From NCBI RefSeq assembly GCF_035609205.1, contig NZ_CP141184.1, forward strand, positions 2,260,501 to 2,324,500: a stretch of DNA of 64,000 nucleotides, read 5' to 3'. The stretch is from Hymenobacter sp. GOD-10R (GTDB taxonomy: Bacteria > Bacteroidota > Bacteroidia > Cytophagales > Hymenobacteraceae). This document shows positions 17,221 through 25,153 of the stretch, piece by piece. Below the pieces are notes generated by a model, which had not been told where the DNA came from, did no database searches, and saw only the letters and a program-made list of their open reading frames with translations. The first letter of the stretch is position 1. Each line of letters opens with the position of its first letter. A program made the translations under genes and the position numbers.

Positions 17221-18588
17221 ATGACTCGTCTGTTGCTTCTGGGTGCGGGCCGTTCGGCGGCTTCGCTCCTGCACTACTTGCTCCGCTATGCCCCAACGGA
17301 AGGTTGGTTCTTGACCATCGCCGACGTAAACCCGGCACACCTAGCTCCGGTGCTGGCAGCGCACAGCGAGTATGCCCGCGCCGTACCGTTTGATGTGCAG
17401 CAAGAGGATAGGTTGGAAGGTCTTGTGGAGCAGGCTGATATCGTCATCTCTATGCTGCCGGCGAGCTTCCACCCGCGGGTAGCTGCGGCGTGCGTTCAGC
17501 ACCGGCGCCACCTAGCCACGGCGAGCTATGCCACCGACGAAATTCGCCGGTTTCACGCCGACGCAGTGGAGGCTGGCCTCACCATTCTGATGGAATGCGG
17601 CCTCGATCCAGGCCTCGACCATATGTCGGCCATGAAAGCACTGAAGGAAATTCGAGCGAAAGGAGGGAAGCTAACGTCCTTCAAATCGTATTGCGGCGGG
17701 CTACTAGCACCCGATTCGGAAGGGGGTAACCCATGGAAGTATAAGTTCACCTGGAATCCCCGCAACGTGGTGTTGGCAGGTCAGAGTACGGCCAAATTTC
17801 TGGAAGCCGGGCGCTTACGCTTCATTCCGTACCAACAGATTTTCGCCCGCCACGAAACGCTGGAGGTGCCCGGCTATGGCGCGTTTGAAGGCTACGCCAA
17901 CCGCGACTCGCTTAGCTACCGCGCCCCCTATGGCCTCGACGACATCCCGACAATGCTGCGCGGCACCTTGCGCCGGCCCGGCTACTGCGCCGCGTGGCAC
18001 GCGCTAGTGAAGCTAGGGCTTACAGATGACACCGTGCAGCTCGGTAACTCGTCGGGGCTTCCGTGGCGCGAATTGGTGGCCGCGTACCTGCCACGTGTGC
18101 CCGACGACTTCGATATAGCCGCGCACCTAGCTGCCTGCCTAGGTCTTGACCCCGAGGGCGAAGAAATGCGGCGTCTGACGTGGCTAGGTCTGTTCAGCGA
18201 CAAGCCGGTGGGGCACGCCAACGCCACGCCCGCGCAATTGCTGGAGCGATTACTAGCGGAGAAGTGGCAGCTTGAACCGCACGACCATGATATGATCGTG
18301 ATGCAGCACTTATTCGAGTATGAGCTTGATGGCGAGGAATATACTCGAACCGCTTCGCTCATTGTGCTCGGCGAAGATGCCACACATACGGCGATGGCCA
18401 AGACAGTCGGGTTGCCCCTGGGCATGGCAGTGCGGCGGTTAGTGCGGGGCGAAGTAACGCAGCGCGGTGTTGTCATTCCTACCCACGCCGACTTGTACGA
18501 GCCGATTTTGGCGGAACTGGAGCAAGACTACCAGATCACGTTTGTGGAGGAAGAAGGACCCAGTACTCGCAACGCACTTGCTGATTAG
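17221..18588 (+). CDS. Saccharopine dehydrogenase family oxidoreductase
   Basis: This 455-residue enzyme has an N-terminal NAD(P)-binding Rossmann fold (MTRLLLLGAGRSAASLL) and the family's central and C-terminal saccharopine-dehydrogenase domains. Recognisable segments are ADIVISMLPASFHP, the motif ECGLDPGLDHMSAMKAL (about 123-139) and the aspartate/glutamate-rich active-site region after it. Relatives act in lysine metabolism, oxidising saccharopine or the reverse, but many bacterial copies are unassigned. The next gene starts 9 bp after its stop, so it may head an operon with the ABC genes. Confidence 0.88.
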   Translation: MTRLLLLGAGRSAASLLHYLLRYAPTEGWFLTIADVNPAHLAPVLAAHSEYARAVPFDVQQEDRLEGLVEQADIVISMLPASFHPRVAAACVQHRRHLATASYATDEIRRFHADAVEAGLTILMECGLDPGLDHMSAMKALKEIRAKGGKLTSFKSYCGGLLAPDSEGGNPWKYKFTWNPRNVVLAGQSTAKFLEAGRLRFIPYQQIFARHETLEVPGYGAFEGYANRDSLSYRAPYGLDDIPTMLRGTLRRPGYCAAWHALVKLGLTDDTVQLGNSSGLPWRELVAAYLPRVPDDFDIAAHLAACLGLDPEGEEMRRLTWLGLFSDKPVGHANATPAQLLERLLAEKWQLEPHDHDMIVMQHLFEYELDGEEYTRTASLIVLGEDATHTAMAKTVGLPLGMAVRRLVRGEVTQRGVVIPTHADLYEPILAELEQDYQITFVEEEGPSTRNALAD

Positions 18589-18597
18589 CAGCATCTC

Positions 18598-19542
18598 ATG
18601 CGGGAAATACAACATTACCTAGGTCTGCGGTGGAAAGTGCTGGCCCGGCAACTCGCCGAAGTCGGCTGGCTACGGCTTCTGTTGCTCGGACCCATGTTCG
18701 TGGCTGCTCTGGGGCAAGGCATCCGGATGAGCGGCCGGTACCCAGTGGGGCAATGGCTCCTACCATTCCTAGGGGCCAGCATGTGCTTATCGGCACACCG
18801 GCAGCGCCGCGACCTAGCTTTTCTACAAAGTGTCGCCCCGAACTATCGGCGCTTGTTGCTGGCGGAGTATGCGCTGTGGCAGCTTCCTTTTTGGGCCGTG
18901 CTCATAGTGTATCAAGCATGGCTGCCGCTGCTAGTGGGCTTGGTTCTGCTGCCGCTGATACCATACCTGACCAAGCCGCGAGCGGAACGAGGCGGCGCAC
19001 GGCGCAAGAGCCTGCTGCGCAGCGAGCTATTTGAGTGGGTGAGTGGCTACCGCCGCACCGGCGCTTGGCTGGTGTGGGCAGTGGGCCTAGGTGTGGCGAT
19101 TTGGCAACGGCACAACACCATCGCGGCCTTAGTGCCAGTGCTATGGGCATTGCTGCTTACCTCCTTTTACACGCTGCCCGAAGATGCGGTGATGCTACTT
19201 AAATATCCACTGAGACTGAACGCCTTTTTGCGGCGTAAAGTAGGCCTAGCTCTCGCGGGGTACTTGCTGAGTAGTCTGCCGTTTTTGCTGCTGCTCGGTA
19301 CCGGAGCCGTTGGGTGGGGTGGAGCGCTGGCTGTGCTGCTGTGGGGCGGCATGGTGCTAACGATGATGGTGCTGGCGAAGTATGCGTTTTATCCGCATGC
19401 TAGCTTAGTGCAGGGAGGCGTAGTTGCGTTGGCGCTGCTGATGGTCGTGAATTCCGTTTACGTGGCATTGCTGGCCGCGGCATTCGCGGGTTTAATTTGG
19501 AAGAGCCGGCGTCATTTACTTCAGTATCGTTGGCATGATTAG
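18598..19542 (+). CDS. Membrane protein, probable ABC exporter permease subunit
   Basis: This 314-residue hydrophobic protein has about six to eight transmembrane segments. The segments include LRLLLLGPMFVAALGQG, LPLLVGLVLLPLIPYL and GALAVLLWGGMVLTMMVLA. A basic cytoplasmic loop (KPRAERGGARRKSLLR) lies near residues 128-143. No family motif is certain. It overlaps the following ABC ATPase gene by 8 bp, so the two almost certainly form one transporter. Substrate unknown. Confidence 0.75.
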   Translation: MREIQHYLGLRWKVLARQLAEVGWLRLLLLGPMFVAALGQGIRMSGRYPVGQWLLPFLGASMCLSAHRQRRDLAFLQSVAPNYRRLLLAEYALWQLPFWAVLIVYQAWLPLLVGLVLLPLIPYLTKPRAERGGARRKSLLRSELFEWVSGYRRTGAWLVWAVGLGVAIWQRHNTIAALVPVLWALLLTSFYTLPEDAVMLLKYPLRLNAFLRRKVGLALAGYLLSSLPFLLLLGTGAVGWGGALAVLLWGGMVLTMMVLAKYAFYPHASLVQGGVVALALLMVVNSVYVALLAAAFAGLIWKSRRHLLQYRWHD

Positions 19543-20230
19543 CGTTCGAGAACTAAGTCGTGCGTTCGGCTCGCACCAAGTGCTGCACGGGGTAAACCTA
19601 GACCTAGCTCCCAGTGCTATCCACGGGCTAGTGGGCGCGAATGGGGCCGGCAAAACCACCCTAATCAACTGCCTATTCGGGCTGGATACTGGCTATACGG
19701 GCTCTGTGCGCGAAACGTCGGGTCAAGCCGTGCGCCAAGTCACGGGATTACTACCGTATGAGCCGTTCTTCTACCCCAAAATCACCGGCCGCGAGTACTT
19801 GGTGTTCTGCCTGCAAGCCCGCCGCCAGCCACTAGTCGACTTTTCAAGCTGGAACCAGCTGCTCGAATTGCCCCTCGATCAGTATGCCGAGGAATATTCA
19901 GCGGGCATGAAGAAGAAGCTAGCCTTGCTAGCCTTATTGGTCCAAGACTTTCGCTACCTCATTTTGGATGAGCCATTTAATGGCCTCGACCTAGGTACCA
20001 ACTTGCTGCTCAAAGAAATACTGCTGCGCTTGCGCCAACGTGGCACGGGTATTCTGCTGACCTCGCACCTACTGGGCGCCCTCACTGAAACGTGCGACGA
20101 GATAACCCTGCTAGCGGGTGGCACCGTGCAGCGCCATTACCTTGCCGCTGATTTTGGTAATCTTGCTACCGACCTGCTAGACACCTTGTACCAGGATAAG
20201 CTAGCTCAAATTGCCCGGCTGCTACCCTAA
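19535..20230 (+). CDS. ABC transporter ATP-binding protein
   Basis: This 231-residue ATPase powers the membrane protein encoded just upstream, whose gene it overlaps by 8 bp. It has Walker A GANGAGKTT with K40, a signature YSAGMKKKL (in place of LSGGQ, typical of the ABC-2/CcmA drug and lipid exporter group), Walker B YLILDEPFNGLD and the switch histidine region LLTSHLLG. The combination suggests export rather than uptake. The substrate cannot be inferred. Confidence 0.92.
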   Translation: MISVRELSRAFGSHQVLHGVNLDLAPSAIHGLVGANGAGKTTLINCLFGLDTGYTGSVRETSGQAVRQVTGLLPYEPFFYPKITGREYLVFCLQARRQPLVDFSSWNQLLELPLDQYAEEYSAGMKKKLALLALLVQDFRYLILDEPFNGLDLGTNLLLKEILLRLRQRGTGILLTSHLLGALTETCDEITLLAGGTVQRHYLAADFGNLATDLLDTLYQDKLAQIARLLP

Positions 20231-20293
20231 TCAGTAGCCGGTAGCAATGCCGAGCCAGTGCTATCTACCAATCAAGAACCTCCTTTTTTTCCG

Positions 20294-20980
20294 ATGGATA
20301 CCATTCAAGAGCAATTCGACGCTGTTTCGCAGAAGTACGATAGCCAGCGGCACTACCTGATTCCCTGTTACCAGGATTTCTACACGGCCTGCTTTCCGCT
20401 AATTAAGCTGCTGCCACAAGCAAAGACGGTGTTAGATATTGGCGCAGGTACTGGCCTGTTCTCGTACTTTCTCTATCAACTTCGGCCTGAGCTGCACTTC
20501 ACACTCGTAGACCTCTCGCCGGAAATGCTGAACGTGGCCAAGCAACGCTTCGCCGAGCTGCCGAACTTTGCGTATCAGCAGCTCGACTTCTCGGCGGCTA
20601 GCCTGCCAGGACAATACGACATCATCATCTCGTCCTTGGCTATTCATCATTTAGAGGACGAGGCCAAGAGCCAGCTGTACCAGAACGTATATGCCGCCTT
20701 GAATCCGGGTGGGCTCTTCATCAACGCCGATCAGGTGGCAGGGCGTACCATCGGATTTGACACGTTCTATAAGCAAAACTGGAAAGAAACCGTCACCACA
20801 TCGGGCCTCGATGAAGATGCGATTCAGCGCGCCTTCGAGCGCATCAAGCTAGATAAGTTTGCCACCTTGGAAGCACAGCTCCAAATGCTAGAGCGCGCCG
20901 GCTTCACCGACGTCGACTGCATTTACAAGAACCTGAACTTTGTCGTGTTCGGCGGTACGAAAGGTGCGCTGACGCTGTAA
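20294..20980 (+). CDS. Class I SAM-dependent methyltransferase
   Basis: This 228-residue soluble methyltransferase binds S-adenosylmethionine through VLDIGAGTGLFSYFL (residues about 47-60), with the acidic residue of motif II in FTLVDLSPEML and motif IV in YDIIISSLAIHHL. The latter resembles UbiE/tRNA-acceptor-type folds. The ATG at 20294 (MDTIQEQFDAV) is chosen over a GTG at 20258, whose extra residues are unlike the family. The target molecule is unknown. It is preceded by the ABC pair and followed by a large intergenic repeat. Confidence 0.88.
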   Translation: MDTIQEQFDAVSQKYDSQRHYLIPCYQDFYTACFPLIKLLPQAKTVLDIGAGTGLFSYFLYQLRPELHFTLVDLSPEMLNVAKQRFAELPNFAYQQLDFSAASLPGQYDIIISSLAIHHLEDEAKSQLYQNVYAALNPGGLFINADQVAGRTIGFDTFYKQNWKETVTTSGLDEDAIQRAFERIKLDKFATLEAQLQMLERAGFTDVDCIYKNLNFVVFGGTKGALTL

Positions 20981-21014
20981 GGGGGTAGAAGCTAGGTAGT
21001 AACGTCGCCTAATC

Positions 21015-21179
21015 CGTCACGCTGAGCTTGTCGAAGTATCTCTACTACTTCGTTGCAGAAGCTAGAACGGTGTAGAGACGCAACACTTTGCGTCTCGTCG
21101 TTGAACGACCCACCTAGAACAACCTAGGAAACAACATCAGCAACGACAAGACGCAAAGTATTGCGTCTCTACACTGTTC
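21015..21179. repeat. Nested-hairpin intergenic repeat (type B), copy 2, with a leader repeat
   Basis: Two 39-bp arms (21065-21103 and 21141-21179) are inverted copies with three mismatches and a 37-nt loop. Each arm folds on itself (GAGACGCAA with TTTGCGTCTC). Outer ends contain TGTAG/CTACA and inner ends TCGTTG, as in the copy at 2518-2627. Before it, 21018-21060 carries CTGAGCTTGTCGAAG and a small hairpin. A related CTGAGCTTGCGAAGG occurs, inverted, in the aroQ-xerD gap near 25010-25030. Confidence 0.75.
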
Positions 21180-21188
21180 AGTATGACC

Positions 21189-21911
21189 CTACAAGTACAG
21201 GTAAAAGGGGCTCAGAAGCCTTTGAAAATCGTCAGAGTAAACCTCTGCGTGATCGGCGTAAATGGCTAGGTTTTGCTGCGTTATAGCTTGCGGCTGATGG
21301 CTGAACGTGGTGATGTGCCGCAGCGGTTTGCTGCCTGCTCGGTGGTGTACCACTAAGCGAGATACTGGGTAAAGGCTAGCCACCGCGGCAGCACGCTCAA
21401 ACTGCTGCATTTCGGGAGGCGGAAGGAGTACTGTCAGTTTACCATCAGGCGTAAGGAACCGGTGCGCAAACTCCGTGATTTCTTCAAAAGCTAGAGTGTC
21501 GTCGGCGGTATGGCGGGCCGTGGTACGCGCAGCATCCGGCGAGCGGAGGGCGTTGCGGAAGAACGGCGGATTGCAGAGAATATGGTCGAAAGCTGCGGGT
21601 TGAGTTGCGGCGAAGGCGCGCAGGCTTTGCGCGTGTATCGTCAGGCGGCTCGCCCACGGACTCGCGGCAATGTTGGCGGCGGCTTGGGCAGCGGCAGCTT
21701 CGTCTATTTCCACCGCTTCGATGTAGGCGCTGGGGTTGCGCTGGGCCACCATTAGGGCTAGCAGACCAGTTCCCGTACCGATATCGAGTAGGCGCGTGGC
21801 GCTGGCTACGTCGGCAGTGGCACCTAGCACGCAGGCGTCGGTGCACACCTTCATGGCGCATTGGTCTTGCTCGATGCGAAATTGCTTGAACTGAAAATAA
21901 GAATTCGCCAT
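21189..21911 (-). CDS. trmN6: tRNA1(Val) (adenine-N6)-methyltransferase family protein
   Basis: This 240-residue enzyme should methylate N6 of adenine 37 in tRNA-Val, as E. coli YfiC/TrmN6 does. It opens with the family motif FQFKQFRIEQDQCAMKV and TDACVLGA (about 24-31). The SAM site is LLDIGTGTGLLAL (41-53) and the adenine-binding motif NPPFF lies at 114-118. Length is normal. It is followed at 12 bp spacing by rnhA-side sequence on the same strand (order of transcription: rnhA then this gene). Confidence 0.9.
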   Translation of the reverse strand: MANSYFQFKQFRIEQDQCAMKVCTDACVLGATADVASATRLLDIGTGTGLLALMVAQRNPSAYIEAVEIDEAAAAQAAANIAASPWASRLTIHAQSLRAFAATQPAAFDHILCNPPFFRNALRSPDAARTTARHTADDTLAFEEITEFAHRFLTPDGKLTVLLPPPEMQQFERAAAVASLYPVSRLVVHHRAGSKPLRHITTFSHQPQAITQQNLAIYADHAEVYSDDFQRLLSPFYLYL

Positions 21912-21923
21912 CTGAGCAGGAGC

Positions 21924-22391
21924 CTAGCCTCGCTTGGCCTCAATCAGCTCGTAGCCATCATCGATGAGCAAGGGGCCGCGGGTGGCGCTGGCTACCGCGA
22001 GTTGGTCGCAGCGCTCATTCTCCGCGTGTCCGTTGTGGCCGCGTACCCAGTGAAAACGCACGTTGCGCTGCTTGTATACTTTCAGGAAACGGCGCCACAA
22101 ATCTTCGTTGGCTTTCTTGCCAAAGTCGGGCTTGTTGGCCCAGCCGAACACCCACTTTTTTTCCACCGCATCGACCACATACTTCGAGTCGGTGGTGATG
22201 GTAACGGGAATTTCGGGCCGCGTAATAGCTTCCAGCCCCACAATCACCGCTAGCAATTCCATGCGATTATTGGTGGTGAGGCGGAAGCCTTGGGTAATTT
22301 CTTTTTCGTGCGGCCCATAGCGTAAAATGGCGCCGTAGCCCCCAGGCCCCGGATTGCCGCGCGACGAACCGTCGGTGAAGAGATGAATCAA
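21924..22391 (-). CDS. rnhA: Ribonuclease HI
   Basis: This 155-residue endonuclease degrades the RNA strand of RNA-DNA hybrids. All the expected acidic residues are in place: D7 (FTDGSSRGNPGPGG), E45 (NNRMELLAVI), D68 (TTDSKYV) and the final aspartate in NERCDQLA. The family segment RFHWVRGHNGHAENE is present. It is transcribed ahead of the trmN6 gene, 12 bp apart, so the pair is likely one unit. A short inverted repeat lies just upstream. Confidence 0.95.
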   Translation of the reverse strand: MIHLFTDGSSRGNPGPGGYGAILRYGPHEKEITQGFRLTTNNRMELLAVIVGLEAITRPEIPVTITTDSKYVVDAVEKKWVFGWANKPDFGKKANEDLWRRFLKVYKQRNVRFHWVRGHNGHAENERCDQLAVASATRGPLLIDDGYELIEAKRG

Positions 22392-22395
22392 TGGG

Positions 22396-22505
22396 CGATT
22401 AGTTAAATGGCTGAAGGATGATTGTTAAATGGGTCTCAGTTGACTAGATGCGGTGCTGATAATCAGCAAACAACCATTTAATAATCAACCATTCAGCCTT
22501 CAAAA
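22396..22505. repeat. AT-rich word-type inverted repeat (type D)
   Basis: The left arm (about 22396-22431) and right arm (22470-22505) are made of the words TTAAATGG and GGCTGAAGG and their complements. They can pair imperfectly across a 38-nt loop. The element lies between rnhA and the MarC gene and includes the MarC stop codon. Confidence 0.5.
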
Positions 22506-23060
22506 ATTCTGTTTGAACAGCTTAATGGCAATGGCTAGCAGAATGACGCCGAACACGCGGCGCAGAATGTCCTCGCCAGCTTTACCTAGCTTTCCTTCTA
22601 TCCAGGCGCTGCTTTTGAGCACGACGTACACAAACACCAAGTTCACTCCGATACCCACCAGCACGTTCGGCAGCGAGTAGGCTGACCGCAAGGAAAGCAA
22701 AGTCGTCATGGTGCCAGCTCCCACGATGAGCGGAAACGCCAGCGGCACAATGGAGCCGCTCGTGGCAGCCGGGTCGTTTTTGAACAGCTCAATGCCGAGA
22801 ATCATCTCCATCCCGATGAGGAAGATAATAATCGCACCTGCCAAAGCAAACGATTGGAAGTCAACACCAAAGAGTGCTAGGATGCTTTGCCCTAGGAAGA
22901 GAAAAATAACCATCAGCAGCCCCGCAACCAAGGTGGCCTTCTCGGAGTGAATCTTGCCCTCGCGCTGTCGAATTTGGATGATAATCGGAATGGAACCCAG
23001 AATATCAATGACTGCGAAAAGAGTAAGCGTAACCGAGAAAATTTCTTTGAGGCTGAACAT
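22500..23060 (-). CDS. MarC family integral membrane protein
   Basis: This 186-residue inner-membrane protein has about six transmembrane helices and the MarC/UPF0056 pattern. It has FAVIDILGSIPIIIQI near the start (usually A-x-x-D-P-x-G-x-x-P in this family), GAIIIFLIGMEMILG in the middle and PLAFPLIVGAGTMTTLLSL after it. The biochemical role of the family is not established, and the early link to multiple antibiotic resistance did not hold. It is a single gene between two repeats on the same strand as its neighbours. Confidence 0.9.
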   Translation of the reverse strand: MFSLKEIFSVTLTLFAVIDILGSIPIIIQIRQREGKIHSEKATLVAGLLMVIFLFLGQSILALFGVDFQSFALAGAIIIFLIGMEMILGIELFKNDPAATSGSIVPLAFPLIVGAGTMTTLLSLRSAYSLPNVLVGIGVNLVFVYVVLKSSAWIEGKLGKAGEDILRRVFGVILLAIAIKLFKQNF

Positions 23061-23068
23061 AGCGGAAC

Positions 23069-23153
23069 GAGTGACGGAGTGGCCGAGCGACGGAGTGGTT
23101 GAATGACCAGTTCACCAACTTCACTCTGTCGCTCAGCCACTCAGTTGCTCATT
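23069..23153. repeat. 8-mer-word palindromic repeat (type A), copy 4
   Basis: The left arm (about 23069-23106) has words such as GAGTGACG and GAGCGACG. The centre reads CAGTTCACCAACT. The right arm (about 23120-23153) has complementary words (ACTCTGTC, GCTCAGCC, ACTCAGTT). It fills the gap between the aminotransferase stop and the MarC start. Confidence 0.7.
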
Positions 23154-24212
23154 TTAGGCGAATTCGCGGGCGAAGAACTGCACGAGCTGCTCGTAGGCCG
23201 CATCTGGGATGGCCGGGAAGTTAGCGATGCGTAGCGTGTTGGGTTTCCAGTTGCCGTAGCCGTTGCCGAGCTGTAAGCCTTGCTCCTTGGCGCGGCGCTT
23301 CACCTCGTCGATGAGAGCGGGCGGGCCTTGCAGACCAATAACCGTGGTCGAACGCGTTTCAGGGTTCGTGACGAGTGGCGTAAGCTGGGTGGCGTTGTCG
23401 AAGTAATCGTAGAGCTTGGTAGCGCGGTCGAGCAAATGCTGGTGCACCGTCTTGATCGGCTGCCGGTCTTGTAGTACGCGGCTCAATAGGTAGATATCCA
23501 ACACGTTAGGCGTGTGGGTTGTCTGGTAGTTGAGCATCTTCTCGTACTGCGATACGAGGCTGTTGTAGTGCGCCCGCTCGTTGATTTGGCGGAAACGCGC
23601 CACGGCCCGCGGCGACAAAATCATCAGCCCTAGGCCGGCGGGCAAACCAAAGCACTTCTGCACCGAGCCAAACCAGATATCTGCCTTGATCATCTTGAGC
23701 TGGATGCCGCCCAACGAAGACGTGGCATCCACGGCCAGCAAGGAGTTAGGGCCTAGCTTGTTGTATAAGTTCAGAACGAAGCCGTCGCGCAGCTGGGTAG
23801 CGTTGGAGGTTTCGTTCTGGGTAATGCACACGAGGTCAGCGTCCTGCGGGATCTTGTCGAGGCTAGGTAGCTCATCCACGCCGAACGACTGGCCGGTGCT
23901 GGCCGGGCGCAGGGCCTTGGCGTACTCCAACCATTTCTCGCCGAAAGCGCCGCTGTAGAGGTGGAAGCTTTTGGTAGGCGTCAGACTTTGGGCCAGCACT
24001 TCCCAGCACTCGGTAGCCGAATTGAGGAAGAAAATAGTGTAGTCTTGGGGGATGTTGAGCTTGGTTTTCATGTCGGCAATTACTTGCCGTACCAAGCCCG
24101 TGAAACGCTCGCCGCGGTGGGGTGCCGAGAGCCAACCCTCGTCAAAAGCGGCCGTGAGGTACGTACGAACCTCGGCGTAAACTTCTGAGGGGCCCGGATT
24201 GAAAGTATACAT
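23154..24212 (-). CDS. Class V PLP-dependent aminotransferase (serine/alanine-glyoxylate type)
   Basis: This 352-residue enzyme carries pyridoxal phosphate and moves amino groups. It begins MYTFNPGPSEVY, the FNPGPS motif shared with phosphoserine aminotransferase. D162 (VDATSSLGG) should contact the cofactor ring nitrogen and K186 (GSVQKCFG) should form the Schiff base. It is similar to SerC and to the alanine-glyoxylate/SgaA group, so a role in serine synthesis is possible but not proven. No serA is beside it. A TACCTTTG box lies 27 bp upstream. Confidence 0.87.
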   Translation of the reverse strand: MYTFNPGPSEVYAEVRTYLTAAFDEGWLSAPHRGERFTGLVRQVIADMKTKLNIPQDYTIFFLNSATECWEVLAQSLTPTKSFHLYSGAFGEKWLEYAKALRPASTGQSFGVDELPSLDKIPQDADLVCITQNETSNATQLRDGFVLNLYNKLGPNSLLAVDATSSLGGIQLKMIKADIWFGSVQKCFGLPAGLGLMILSPRAVARFRQINERAHYNSLVSQYEKMLNYQTTHTPNVLDIYLLSRVLQDRQPIKTVHQHLLDRATKLYDYFDNATQLTPLVTNPETRSTTVIGLQGPPALIDEVKRRAKEQGLQLGNGYGNWKPNTLRIANFPAIPDAAYEQLVQFFAREFA

Positions 24213-24238
24213 AGGAGTCGAAAGTCAGTTTGGAGCCG

Positions 24239-24285
24239 CAAAGGTACGAGAGTGACTGACTGACTGCGTGACTGAGGGAGTCGCG
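24239..24285 (-). promoter_or_regulatory. Putative -7 promoter box followed by a type A repeat arm
   Basis: On the minus strand 24246-24239 reads TACCTTTG, matching TAnnTTTG, 27 bp from the aminotransferase start. Directly upstream, 24249-24281 has four TGACTGAG-like words. No -33 TTTG is apparent because the repeat occupies that region. Confidence 0.45.
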
Positions 24286-24356
24286 AAATATTTATTTTTC
24301 AAATTATCCCCTCTGACTTCACCAATAACTTCGCCACTCAGCTGCGTTGGCTGACG

Positions 24357-24803
24357 CTATACTTTGAAGCCGACGCGCTTAGGACGCAGGCCTTCGAAGT
24401 AGTGCAAAGCTAGGCGGTAGCTGTCGAGCTTGAAGCCCGTGATGGTACCCACGCACACGCGGCTGATGTAGCTGTGCTGCCGAAATTCTTCGCGGGCGGC
24501 CACGTTGGAAAGGTGCACCTCAATAACAGGCGTGGCAATGCCAGCAATGGCGTCGGCGAGGGCTAGGCTGGTGTGCGTGAAAGCGCCAGCGTTCAGCACG
24601 ATACCGTGGTAGGTGAAGCCCACCTCGTGCAGCTTGTCGAGCAGCTCGCCTTCGTGGTTGCTCTGGAAGTATTCGAGCTGAAAGTCGGGGAAGGCTTCTT
24701 GTAACTCGGGAAAGTAGGCGTCGAAGGAGCGCGTGCCGTAGATGCCCGGCTCGCGGCGACCGAGCAAGTTGAGGTTGGGGCCGTTGATGATGAGAATTTG
24801 CAT
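24357..24803 (-). CDS. aroQ: Type II 3-dehydroquinate dehydratase
   Basis: This 148-residue enzyme catalyses the third step of the shikimate pathway, 3-dehydroquinate to 3-dehydroshikimate. Family motifs are complete: IINGPNLNLLGRREPGIYG with catalytic Y22, NAGAFTHTSLALADAI with H77 and EVHLSNVAAREEFR with H97. The ATG at 24803 begins the conserved MQILIINGPN, and a longer in-frame ATG at 24827 adds eight unlikely residues. The gene is divergent from xerD across a 350-bp gap with inverted repeats. Confidence 0.95.
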   Translation of the reverse strand: MQILIINGPNLNLLGRREPGIYGTRSFDAYFPELQEAFPDFQLEYFQSNHEGELLDKLHEVGFTYHGIVLNAGAFTHTSLALADAIAGIATPVIEVHLSNVAAREEFRQHSYISRVCVGTITGFKLDSYRLALHYFEGLRPKRVGFKV

Positions 24804-25153
24804 GGAATATAAAGCTAGGATCTGCAAGTTAGACGGCCCGGCGTAAGATTGGGCAGAAAGCTAGCGTCTAGGTTTTTCTATTCCATGTAAATAGGCTGTA
24901 TAGAATATTTGTCTAACCTGAATGACTGCCTGCTTGTAAAATCATAGTTATCCTGGACGTGTGAAGGACCTTAGCACATTTGTGAGCGTTGCCTGTTTTA
25001 GCATAATGAGGTCCTTCGCAAGCTCAGGATGCCAGAGAGGAAAGGATTTAGTTGCCCAAGCTTCTCTTAGAAAAAGCGGAGTAGTTAGGTTTCTACCGCA
25101 ACCTTCGCTCAGGCCGTCTAACTTGCGGCTTCTAATCCTCGCATCTCCGAATA
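24804..25153. repeat. aroQ-xerD divergent gap with a 15-bp inverted repeat
   Basis: No convincing gene is present. A perfect 15-bp inverted repeat (GCAAGTTAGACGGCC at 24824-24838 and its complement at 25112-25126) lies about 20 bp before aroQ and 28 bp before xerD. Each copy contains TAACTTGC, a near match to a -7 box pointing at its gene. The enclosed 273 bp includes a stem-loop (GAAGGACCT at 24963-24971 with AGGTCCTTC at 25009-25017). It also includes a sequence related to the intergenic repeat at 21021-21035. A small open frame at 24961-25176 runs through this hairpin and is not supported. Confidence 0.6.

Noticed and set aside
17155..17340. Minus-strand small frame before the saccharopine dehydrogenase gene
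   Set aside because: It overlaps the start of a well-supported plus-strand gene and has no domain or promoter.
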